Below, one piece after another: positions 1 to 6,369 of a stretch of DNA of 6,369 bases. A program made the translations under genes and the position numbers. Source of the stretch: a bacterium. GTDB taxonomy: Bacteria > Desulfobacterota > S145-22. The stretch is taken from positions 1 to 6,369 of the forward strand of contig JALTEW010000374.1 in NCBI GenBank assembly GCA_027073795.1, given 5' to 3'. The notes beneath the pieces are model-generated. The model was not told the DNA's origin and searched no databases. It saw only the letters and a program-made list of their open reading frames with translations. How positions within the stretch are numbered: the stretch's first letter is position 1; each line of letters starts with the position of its first letter.

Positions 1-3000
1 TTTTATCTTTACTATCTGATGCTCTGAGTAATTCTTGAAGGTCAAGAAGATGCTTTTCATTATACCTGATCTCGCATTCTTCGCCACATATCTTAATCCG
101 TAATACAGCTTCACTGTTTCCGCCTTCTTTTTCTGTTTTAAAGTTTTCGATTTGCTCTATTATGTTATCTGCCTCAATAGCCCCATGCTGCCATTTGGCA
201 AAGTGATCCGCACATAAACAAAGCGCATTAGCTGGAGTATCTACAAACCAAGCTCGTTCCCTGGGAACAATATAGTTTGCTATGAAAAATGGCTTTCCAT
301 CTCTCTCAGGAAAAGTCTTACCGCAAATCTGACACTTCCCACCATAAAATTGGGATAAATACTCCCTCACTTCTTCGCCTGGTCCTTCAAGTATTGTGCG
401 AATCGTTTTCTTACGTCTCTCCTCTGGCCTTACTTCATTATATATACGATCTTTATGTCCCTCATAAATTTTCTCCCGACGACGGTCGGGGTCCTTTACT
501 TTGCCAGTGTCTATAACTTGCTCTTGAAGTTCTGTTTTCCCTGGCCTGTTAAAAGATTTTTGCAGTTCCTCTTTATAATCTGTTTTACTCTCAGTGGTCG
601 CCTCAATGATGGCACTCTCACTGCCTGTCAGTTGAGCCGAAACATTTCTTGTCGTTTTCTTAGCAGGTTTTGCAGTAGGTGAAAAATGTTTATCAGAGCT
701 AGCATGGCCAATATTCTCCAAATCTTTGCTTATTTCACCTTTGATGGGAACAGATGATCCAATTGATTTATCTACATCGCTATCTGTTCCGAGAGTAGTT
801 GCTGCTTCATTGCTAGGTCCAGACGGAGTTGAAGCAGTTGTCGTATCCAGTTTCGGAAAGCCATATTCGTCAAGAGTTTGGTTTGCCTGGTCTAAGTTCT
901 CAGCTGAAACAATTTCTTTTATTTGTGCTGATATTTTTCCAGGGTTTTGATCTGAGAGTATAGCAATAGCAAGCTCTCTGGAGAAAGCAGGCCATCGCAC
1001 CTGTCCATTTACGCGAGTAAAAATCAGACTATTTATGTCGGCTTTAAACAAAGCTGGTGTGGCTTCCGGCTTACTTTCAATAATTTGATTAAAAGCATTT
1101 AGTCTATACTTTATAGTCAACGATTGCGCTGATTCAAAATGGATGCTATCCAAACGCTCCAAAATTTTAGGGATTTTTTTAGAGATGTTTTGGGAGTCCG
1201 GGTCAAGGATACGGGCAAACAGATCACGTCGTTCACGGATACGAGCTGATATTTTGTTATCAGGGACAGCGTCATTACATTCTATTACCTCTACTTCCAC
1301 AGCATCCGCAAGGAGACGAACACCAGCCATAGACATAGCACGGCCGCCCTTCATCGGTTTGACAATTACATTTTTCGAGATGAACTCTCCAAATTTTTTT
1401 GCCAGGCCCGCTCTATTTTCAAAAAATATCCAGTCAGGTCGGTATAATATATCATCACAATTAGGAATACATTTCAGGTTCTTTAATGATTCTACCGCGC
1501 CCTTATCAAAATCATCCTGATCAATTGCATCATCAAGGAGTCGCCAGCATTCCATAACAACTTCTCTGGTTTCTTCATCGATCTTTTTATTTTGGCTACC
1601 AAAGTCATCTGCAATCTCTTTTAAAACTGCTATAGCATCCTCATAGTTTGGCTCCTCACGAACGCCGAGTTTATCCAATAAATTTCGATAATTGAACAAC
1701 TCTTTACCAAGTCGTTGCCGATATCTGCCAAACGGGTGCTTTTCCCAGAATACTTGTTTTGGGGTTCTATACTTTTTATCTATATACAGGCATCTTTTAT
1801 TTTTTAGTTCCTTACAAACTACTGGATCGTCTACATTATCATTGAGGAATCTATATATCTCATTATGAGCGGGTAAGTTGTTCTCGGCACAGTATAAAAG
1901 GTGTCCTACTACAAGTTTGGTTTCAGGTGATATACCTATTCCCAGGAATTCAAGAAAGTTACTCGATTCGTTTTGCACCTTACGTGGGACATCCAGAAAT
2001 AAAGCCTGAGATTCAAAGAGATATTCCTGGAAAACAGCGTAAAGCTCGTCTGCCTGGTACCAGCGGTCCTTTTTCCCCCTGGCAGGGAGCCATGCAATAT
2101 CTTTCAGTTCCTCAAGCTCTTCTGGAATCCGTGTATTTTTGAATCGTTTGCCGAGGTGCTCGACAATTTTGGATATGACCTCTACAAACTCCTTACTGTA
2201 AGAGTTATTAGAAATCTCTCTTGCGCGACGGATCAAGTCAGCAATTCTCGGTTCGTCAGCCACGCCCAGCCACTTATACAAACTCTGAATAGCCGACGTG
2301 TTTTTACCGGGCGGCAAAACAGCACAAAAATAAGATGACCCAAGGCAAGCATCTACGGAGTCGCTCTTGAAATAGCATTCTTTGGGGTTTCGGAACTTGC
2401 CATCAGCGTATTCTACTAAAGGCGTTTCAATAAGTGCGTCTCGCGCATCTTTATCGTCTCTGATTCTGCCCAATCGTTCTGCCAATAGGGAAATGGCTTG
2501 CCTGCGCTTTTCGTCTGAGAGATTCGGTTTGGAGAGTGCCTTCGGCAAACGCAGAACATAGTTTTTGAAATTAAGCTCACGCATTCCAATATCTTTCAAG
2601 AAATCACGTCCTACACCAATTGCATCCAAGTCCACAATATCTGCCAGCCCTAACGGATCTTTGAAGTCTCCAGGAAGGTAAAGCCCATCAAGCTTATGCA
2701 GCTCGCCTGCACCGGGGAAAATGGAAAGTTCTTTAAAGCGCGTTTTAACTCTAGTATCTTTCAGTATTTCATTCCGACGTTTTTCAAACCATTCAAACAA
2801 CTCTCTGATGTCGAGAGCTCCCTCTTGCCAAGCACTTGCGATCTCTTCGGAGGATAAGTTACTCAAGGCATCTATGGCGGAAGCAGCATTAAAGCGTGGG
2901 CACAGATCGTACAGTGGTTCAAAGGCCGGGTCATCTGAAAGAAATGAAATATTTGGACAAATCTTTGAAAACAGCTTCTTTGTTTTTGTGTCAGCACAAA

Positions 3001-4609
3001 AAGCTTCACTGCACTGGCAAAGCTCCCCACCAACAATAGGTGCGATGGACATGGACATTAAAGACCTGTCATGTTCGGATGGGGTGTTAGGAGTTCGCTT
3101 TTCCTGGTGCCTAAGCAAGTCAATCTCTTTCCAGAGCATTCTGAGATGATCCTGATCACCCCAAATGCCCATCCATTCACCTTTTTTAATGAGGGGCCGG
3201 TTTAATCCTGCTGAAGATAATGCCTCACAAATATCTCTTATCCCCAATACACTTACCCCAATCTCACGTAGCAGTGTTTGGTAAGGACGTAAGTCTTCGC
3301 TGACAATTTTGATTTCAAGTTTTTCCAATAAAGCAACGTTGTCCGCTTCTTCCTTCTGTTGCAAAAGTCTGCATTGGCTTGCGGTAACCCATTCATGAGT
3401 GGTCGTGTAAACAACGGGGATATCCTTAAGATTGGAGGATATCTCTTTCCAAAAAGAAGCGAGTTCGGATTCTTTTATTCCTTTTTCCGCTTCTATGGAA
3501 ACATCTTTAACGCTTTTTAGCAATGCCCATAATGATTGATGTCCTAACAGCTTGGGTAGCCTGTTCAAGTTCTGGGCAAGAGTTTTTGCGGCAGCTCCAA
3601 TAGCAGTGCGATTCCACTCCGCCTCATAACCGCTTGTCAAGTTCAGACGTTTGCGGTCATTGGAGGGAAAAAAATCTGCATTGATATGTAGGGGTAGCCC
3701 TGTTTCCTGTTCGGTAGGAAGAAACGCACAAAACAACCCCTTGCAAGTATTTTCTTGAGGTATAGCAATATTTACCTCCGACAATCGTTTTGACTCAATA
3801 CGACCCTGATGTTCAGCTTTAAGTCGCTCAGCATCCTCTTCAAAATCCCCTTGAAATATATACCAAATTTGGTCCTCGTCAGGATTACCACTTGTTAAAA
3901 GCAGTGTATCTCCATCTCTTGCTCGTTCAAACACCCTAAGTGATTTCCCATTACGTTTCAGCTCTATCCTTTTCAGCCGCTTTAAGAAAAGCATGGCTGG
4001 TGGTAAAGATTGAACAAGCTCATCGATTAAGGTCTCAATATCCGATTCTGTGACAGCATTAGCACGCAATTTTTTCCGAAGCTCAGAGTTCGCATCCTTT
4101 GCCCACGGGAAAATGAAGCGTGTACCTGGCAATTGGGGATCATTGCATTTCTCACATCCGGTGCATACCTCTATGCGTTTATCTTCTGATTTTTCCTCGT
4201 GCAAAATCCAGTGACGCCCGTTAGATATCAATTCCGGTTGATCTGTAATTTGGTAAACGGCTATAAAACCGATGCCAAATGCTCCGGTTGTGCCTTCCTC
4301 TGCTCGTTTGTCCCCTGCTCCAACAAGTCGAAAACGATGGAAATCGCATAGATGATCTTTTTCATTTTTCCATCGGCACTCAGGTTGCTCTACATTTCCA
4401 CAATCACTAAAGACACCATCATTATCTACAATCAGTGCGTAATCGCAGACATCAAAAGTCATCTCGGTAACATTGAGAACATCGTCTGCATTTTGAATTA
4501 GTTCGTGAGCTAAAGTTTTGAAGCCTTGTAGATCCCTCAATTTTGCGCCAAGGTTACCTAAATAATCTATTCCTCTTGAGAGGTATTGTGGGTTACGATT
4601 GCTGGTCAT
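1..4609 (-). CDS. Giant sacsin/NO VEIN-type GHKL ATPase with C-terminal HNH-like zinc module (3' end outside window)
   Basis: The frame is open from ATG 4609-4607 to base 1 with no stop, giving at least 1536 residues. It encodes a probable cytoplasmic ATP-dependent clamp or scaffold; I see no signal peptide or membrane segment. The N-terminal Hsp90-like ATPase domain shows the N-box ELIQNADD (36-43, catalytic-type E36 and Mg-binding-type N40), the DNDG box (62-65) and the lid motif GAFGIGF (109-115). It closes with HINADFFPSNDRKRL (308-322), which resembles the end of sacsin-type N-terminal domains. The body (about 390-1060) repeats a loose pattern about every 108 residues. A Ser/Thr-rich linker (about 1255-1345) precedes a treble-clef module with C1426, C1429, C1466 and H1469. 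The start is supported by an in-frame TAG at 4624-4622, a good ribosome binding site, and motifs that begin within 40 residues. The gene overlaps the helicase by 17 bp. The ATPase family is clear; substrate and pathway are unknown. Defence or DNA surveillance is inferred from the helicase partner and domain content. Confidence 0.93.
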   Translation of the reverse strand, partial: MTSNRNPQYLSRGIDYLGNLGAKLRDLQGFKTLAHELIQNADDVLNVTEMTFDVCDYALIVDNDGVFSDCGNVEQPECRWKNEKDHLCDFHRFRLVGAGDKRAEEGTTGAFGIGFIAVYQITDQPELISNGRHWILHEEKSEDKRIEVCTGCEKCNDPQLPGTRFIFPWAKDANSELRKKLRANAVTESDIETLIDELVQSLPPAMLFLKRLKRIELKRNGKSLRVFERARDGDTLLLTSGNPDEDQIWYIFQGDFEEDAERLKAEHQGRIESKRLSEVNIAIPQENTCKGLFCAFLPTEQETGLPLHINADFFPSNDRKRLNLTSGYEAEWNRTAIGAAAKTLAQNLNRLPKLLGHQSLWALLKSVKDVSIEAEKGIKESELASFWKEISSNLKDIPVVYTTTHEWVTASQCRLLQQKEEADNVALLEKLEIKIVSEDLRPYQTLLREIGVSVLGIRDICEALSSAGLNRPLIKKGEWMGIWGDQDHLRMLWKEIDLLRHQEKRTPNTPSEHDRSLMSMSIAPIVGGELCQCSEAFCADTKTKKLFSKICPNISFLSDDPAFEPLYDLCPRFNAASAIDALSNLSSEEIASAWQEGALDIRELFEWFEKRRNEILKDTRVKTRFKELSIFPGAGELHKLDGLYLPGDFKDPLGLADIVDLDAIGVGRDFLKDIGMRELNFKNYVLRLPKALSKPNLSDEKRRQAISLLAERLGRIRDDKDARDALIETPLVEYADGKFRNPKECYFKSDSVDACLGSSYFCAVLPPGKNTSAIQSLYKWLGVADEPRIADLIRRAREISNNSYSKEFVEVISKIVEHLGKRFKNTRIPEELEELKDIAWLPARGKKDRWYQADELYAVFQEYLFESQALFLDVPRKVQNESSNFLEFLGIGISPETKLVVGHLLYCAENNLPAHNEIYRFLNDNVDDPVVCKELKNKRCLYIDKKYRTPKQVFWEKHPFGRYRQRLGKELFNYRNLLDKLGVREEPNYEDAIAVLKEIADDFGSQNKKIDEETREVVMECWRLLDDAIDQDDFDKGAVESLKNLKCIPNCDDILYRPDWIFFENRAGLAKKFGEFISKNVIVKPMKGGRAMSMAGVRLLADAVEVEVIECNDAVPDNKISARIRERRDLFARILDPDSQNISKKIPKILERLDSIHFESAQSLTIKYRLNAFNQIIESKPEATPALFKADINSLIFTRVNGQVRWPAFSRELAIAILSDQNPGKISAQIKEIVSAENLDQANQTLDEYGFPKLDTTTASTPSGPSNEAATTLGTDSDVDKSIGSSVPIKGEISKDLENIGHASSDKHFSPTAKPAKKTTRNVSAQLTGSESAIIEATTESKTDYKEELQKSFNRPGKTELQEQVIDTGKVKDPDRRREKIYEGHKDRIYNEVRPEERRKKTIRTILEGPGEEVREYLSQFYGGKCQICGKTFPERDGKPFFIANYIVPRERAWFVDTPANALCLCADHFAKWQHGAIEADNIIEQIENFKTEKEGGNSEAVLRIKICGEECEIRYNEKHLLDLQELLRASDSKDK
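140..364 (-). other. Domain: HNH-like treble-clef zinc module, probably nuclease-dead
   Basis: Residues about 1416-1490. C1426-x2-C1429 begins a treble clef, and C1464-L-C1466-A-D-H1469 supplies the second ligand pair after N1461. The spacing, the FIANYIVPR segment and the N-A-L-C order match the HNH layout (CxxC, then HIxP, then NLxxLC). The usual catalytic His of HIxP is Tyr (Y1446), and the residue after the fourth ligand is Phe rather than His. H1475 is the only remaining candidate for the last metal ligand. The fold call is fair. Loss of cleavage is an inference, and DNA or RNA binding is the likely remaining role. Confidence 0.6.
575..847 (-). other. Domain region: probable disordered Ser/Thr/Lys-rich linker
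   Basis: Residues about 1255-1345. The stretch is rich in Ser, Thr, Lys, Asp, Glu and Pro, nearly free of aromatic residues, and lacks a hydrophobic pattern. It separates the repeat body and the following folded-looking region from the charged segment and zinc module at the C-terminus, and so probably acts as a flexible tether. Confidence 0.55.
1430..3430 (-). other. Domain region: about seven divergent repeats of roughly 108 residues
   Basis: Residues about 394-1060. One half of the unit is a short strand-turn ending in a hydrophobic-Pro pair, often after LK(D/N): P398, P524, P632, P730, P842, the CLY at 940-942 (no Pro) and P1049. The average step is about 108 residues. It is usually followed 15-25 residues later by an aromatic-rich strand. 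The other half is an L/I-G-V/I/M turn before helices: G451, G675, G782, G890 and G982. DNA identity between copies is not apparent, so this is an old protein-level array. Sacsin and related proteins are also built of repeats downstream of the ATPase domain, but a direct match was not tested. Confidence 0.55.
3620..4609 (-). other. Domain: sacsin-type GHKL ATP-binding domain with Cys/His-rich insertion
   Basis: Residues 1-330 of the giant protein. The order N-box (E36, N40, D42, D43), DNDG (62-65), lid GAFGIGF (109-115) and ITDQPELIS (121-129) matches the Hsp90/sacsin nucleotide-binding fold. All key nucleotide- and Mg-binding residues visible by eye are kept, so it should bind and hydrolyse ATP. 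Between the DNDG box and the lid lie C70, C78, C88 and H91, and after the lid a second cluster, C149, C152 and C155. These look like ligands of one or two zinc ions, which is not a feature of ordinary Hsp90. Confidence 0.85.
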
Positions 4610-6369
4610 CAGGAGTTTCCTCTAAGATTCTAATTACCCCATACGCCACCGGCTGGGCAGTAATATCGGCCCCTTCCATAGCAATATCCAATTCTTGAAT
4701 GCGACGCGCGTAATCCGCTTCAGCCCTATCAATCTGCGATTGGCGCATCCGCCTGATTTTTTCATCAGTAGCCTGGGCAAGTTGGTCTTGCAGCAAAGCA
4801 ATCCTTGCTTGATGGCTGGTTGTCAGACTTTCACGTCGATACTGTGCAAGCTCCCGAGTCCGGCGCTGGTGTTTTTCGCGCGCCTCCGACCAGAGCTTAT
4901 AGTGGTGACCCTCAAGCTCGTCCCAGGCTGAGGCTTCAGGGACATTATCTTCACTGGTTGGATTTTCTTCGGCTTTTTCAAAAAGTTTTCCCAAATGGGA
5001 GGTGATCCGCTCCGAACTCGCAACCGGACACAGGACCAAGTCTTCCCTGATACCGTGAAATTGCCACTGATAAATAGCAAACAGGTAATCTCCGCCAGGG
5101 ACAGACCGATCCCGCACCTTTAGTGTTGTGACAACTCGTTTTGTGGTGTTGAATGCTCTGGATGCCTGCCTTACCAAAGGGTGCAAGGGCATGATGAACG
5201 CCGCGTCGGGATTTTGGGACGCGCAAGCAGCATCAAAGGTCAAAGCCAAGTGAGGATTGCCACCCTTCAACCAGTTTTCCCATTCCCTGTACGAAGATGT
5301 GTTCTGCCTGGGGAGCTTCTGAAAATCCTTCAATAACTGATTACGAGCCTCCTGGGAGAGGCGTAGCGTCTTGAGCGGCTTTTCACTAAGAATGAATTCC
5401 TGGTCTTTGCCACAGGTTTCCTGTAAGTAAATCGTAATAAGATTACGAATCGCTTCGGGGGAAAGCCAAAAGCTCGATGCCTCGTTAATCTCTTTCTTCA
5501 ACTCATCTTCAGGCAGGCGAATGCCAAACAGCTCAACCTGCCTCTGTTCGAGCTCTTCCTGTTCTTGTATAAAGCGGATTTGATTATCTGCCAATTGTTG
5601 AAGCTTCTCACGACGCTGCTCATCACTCAGATTGAAATTCTCAGCAATGTTTCGGATCTCTCTGCTGATTTCACCGAGTATTTCTTCACTGCCACCCAGA
5701 GCGTTATTGAAAACGCCGATGCGCATCAGGCAGCGTTCATAAATATCCGCGTCAACTGTCCCCGGCGTAATCAGATTGAATATCGCGATGCTCTCACTTT
5801 TTTGCCCCCAACGGTCAATACGCCCGATCCTTTGTTCAATTTTCATCGGGTTCCAGGGCAGATCATAATTTACGATACAGTCACAAAACTGATAATCTAA
5901 TCCCTCGCTGCCTATCTCAGAAAACAGCATAATATCTAAAGAATTTTCATCTTCCCGCTTTAGTTCAAAACGGTTACGCAGCTCAGCACGCTCTTCATCG
6001 GGCACATCTCCGTGAACAAGTGCAACGCGGAAACCATCCGCCTTCAAGTGTTGATAAAGATATTGGAGGGTATGTCGAAAGCTGCTAAATAGCATGACTT
6101 TATTGTTAGGTAACTTTTGCTTATCCCTTAGAATCTTTCTGAGCGCCTCAAGCTTTGGGTCTTCGGGATCAAGATTACGCGCCTGTTCCAAAATCATTTT
6201 GATTTGCGTTTCTATAGTTTCGACAGTTGTCGCAGTCGGAGTCTCTCCCATATTGTCGGCCTCTTCCCATGCCAATTCGTCAACATGACGATTAAGTATC
6301 TCCTGCAGAAAGGGGACAAGGCCATACAAGCAACTCGCCGCCTGCCGCCTGATTGTTGTCATCATAAAT
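4593..6369 (-). CDS. SNF2/RapA-type helicase-like ATPase, C-terminal part (5' end outside window)
   Basis: This is the C-terminal portion of an ATP-driven double-stranded-DNA translocase of the SNF2/HepA(RapA) class. Numbering from the Met codon at 6365, the second RecA-like lobe spans about 85-215. Motif IV is VMLFSSF (90-96), followed by LVHGD (116-120), motif V around SEIGSEGLDY (149-158) and motif VI QRIGRIDRWGQ (178-188) with its arginine-finger residues. Motifs I-III (Walker A, DEAH-like box) must lie upstream of base 6369. The Met at 6365 is unlikely to be the start: the frame stays open to the window edge, and RRQAASC (6-12) resembles the inter-lobe region of this family. After the lobe come a Glu/Gln-rich helix (about 248-280), a RapA-like segment with HPLVRQA (395-401), and a long charged coiled coil (about 486-560). 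The stop is TAA at 4595-4593, 17 bp inside the next gene. The family assignment is strong. The role in DNA defence is inferred from the partner gene. Confidence 0.93.
   Translation of the reverse strand, partial: FMMTTIRRQAASCLYGLVPFLQEILNRHVDELAWEEADNMGETPTATTVETIETQIKMILEQARNLDPEDPKLEALRKILRDKQKLPNNKVMLFSSFRHTLQYLYQHLKADGFRVALVHGDVPDEERAELRNRFELKREDENSLDIMLFSEIGSEGLDYQFCDCIVNYDLPWNPMKIEQRIGRIDRWGQKSESIAIFNLITPGTVDADIYERCLMRIGVFNNALGGSEEILGEISREIRNIAENFNLSDEQRREKLQQLADNQIRFIQEQEELEQRQVELFGIRLPEDELKKEINEASSFWLSPEAIRNLITIYLQETCGKDQEFILSEKPLKTLRLSQEARNQLLKDFQKLPRQNTSSYREWENWLKGGNPHLALTFDAACASQNPDAAFIMPLHPLVRQASRAFNTTKRVVTTLKVRDRSVPGGDYLFAIYQWQFHGIREDLVLCPVASSERITSHLGKLFEKAEENPTSEDNVPEASAWDELEGHHYKLWSEAREKHQRRTRELAQYRRESLTTSHQARIALLQDQLAQATDEKIRRMRQSQIDRAEADYARRIQELDIAMEGADITAQPVAYGVIRILEETPDDQQS
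4618..4623 (-). promoter_or_regulatory. Ribosome binding site of the giant ATPase gene
   Basis: AGAGGA lies eight bases before the ATG at 4609-4607, inside the last codons of the helicase gene. It fixes the start, because a TAG at 4624-4622 closes the same frame just upstream and no other ATG, GTG or TTG lies between. The position suggests that translation of the two genes is coupled. Confidence 0.75.

Noticed and set aside
475..490. Perfect inverted repeat CCCGAC-GACG-GTCGGG
   Set aside because: It could form a six-pair GC hairpin, but it is in the middle of the giant gene where it encodes a charged Pro-Asp-Arg stretch, has no T-run after it on either strand, and so is not a terminator. Probably chance.
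1143..1520. Plus-strand open frame of 125 codons
   Set aside because: It lies antisense to the giant ATPase gene, has a low-complexity Arg/Ser composition, no recognisable domain and no convincing ribosome binding site. The same holds for the plus-strand frames at 289-950, 1927-2338, 2721-3149, 4695-5005, 5565-5900 and 6094-6288.
1..4609. Giant frame as a pseudogene or assembly artefact
   Set aside because: The frame was read codon by codon from 4609 to 2 without a stop or frame change, and protein-like motifs occur throughout, including consistent zinc-ligand spacing at the far end. It is intact as far as the window shows.
4823..5226. Two short minus-strand frames (4823-5080 and 4978-5226) inside the helicase
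   Set aside because: They lie in another frame of a well-supported gene, overlap each other, and show no domain or start signal.
6363..6365. ATG at 6365 as the true start of the helicase
   Set aside because: The frame remains open to the window edge, the protein would lack the whole first RecA-like lobe, and the residues just after it look like the inter-lobe region of SNF2 proteins. It is an internal Met.
1..6369. Assignment to DISARM, BREX, Dpd or another named defence system
   Set aside because: Only an SNF2-type helicase fragment is shared with some of these. The defining partners (for example DrmA/DrmB, PglZ, DpdA) are not in the window, and the sacsin-type ATPase is not a known core part of them.

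Overview
The window is almost entirely coding on the minus strand. It holds parts of two genes in one operon and no intergenic DNA. Reading in the direction of transcription (right to left), the first is the C-terminal part of an SNF2/RapA(HepA)-type helicase-like ATPase (6369 to 4593), whose N-terminal half lies beyond the right edge. The second starts inside the end of the first (ATG at 4609-4607, 17-bp overlap). It stays open without a stop to base 1, giving at least 1536 residues, and continues beyond the left edge. It is a very large protein with a sacsin/NO VEIN-type GHKL (Hsp90-like) ATPase domain at its N-terminus.

The large protein reads, in order: the ATP-binding domain with a Cys/His-rich insertion (about residues 1-330); a long body in which a loose pattern recurs about every 108 residues (about 390-1060); an all-protein region of no recognised family (1060-1250); a Ser/Thr/Lys-rich, probably disordered linker (about 1255-1345); a charged segment; and a Cys2-Cys/His treble-clef module resembling an HNH domain but lacking the usual catalytic His (1426-1475). 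The visible helicase part has the second RecA-like lobe with clear motifs IV, V and VI, a RapA-like downstream region with an HPLV motif, and a long basic/acidic coiled coil at the end.

An SNF2 motor coupled in translation to a giant GHKL ATPase resembles gene pairs found in bacterial anti-phage and restriction-like islands, so a DNA-surveillance or defence module is the leading reading. This is inference: no methylase, no intact nuclease and no named defence system can be identified here, and the operon runs off both ends. One model is that the helicase translocates on DNA while the GHKL protein acts as an ATP-gated clamp or scaffold, with its C-terminal zinc module binding nucleic acid.

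The host is probably a mesophilic bacterium. Hand-counted lines run from about 27% to 52% GC, with the helicase part near 50% and the distal part of the giant gene more AT-rich. Neither gene gives a reliable clue to the phylum. There are no tRNAs, rRNAs, insertion sequences, CRISPR arrays, promoters or terminators that can be supported.
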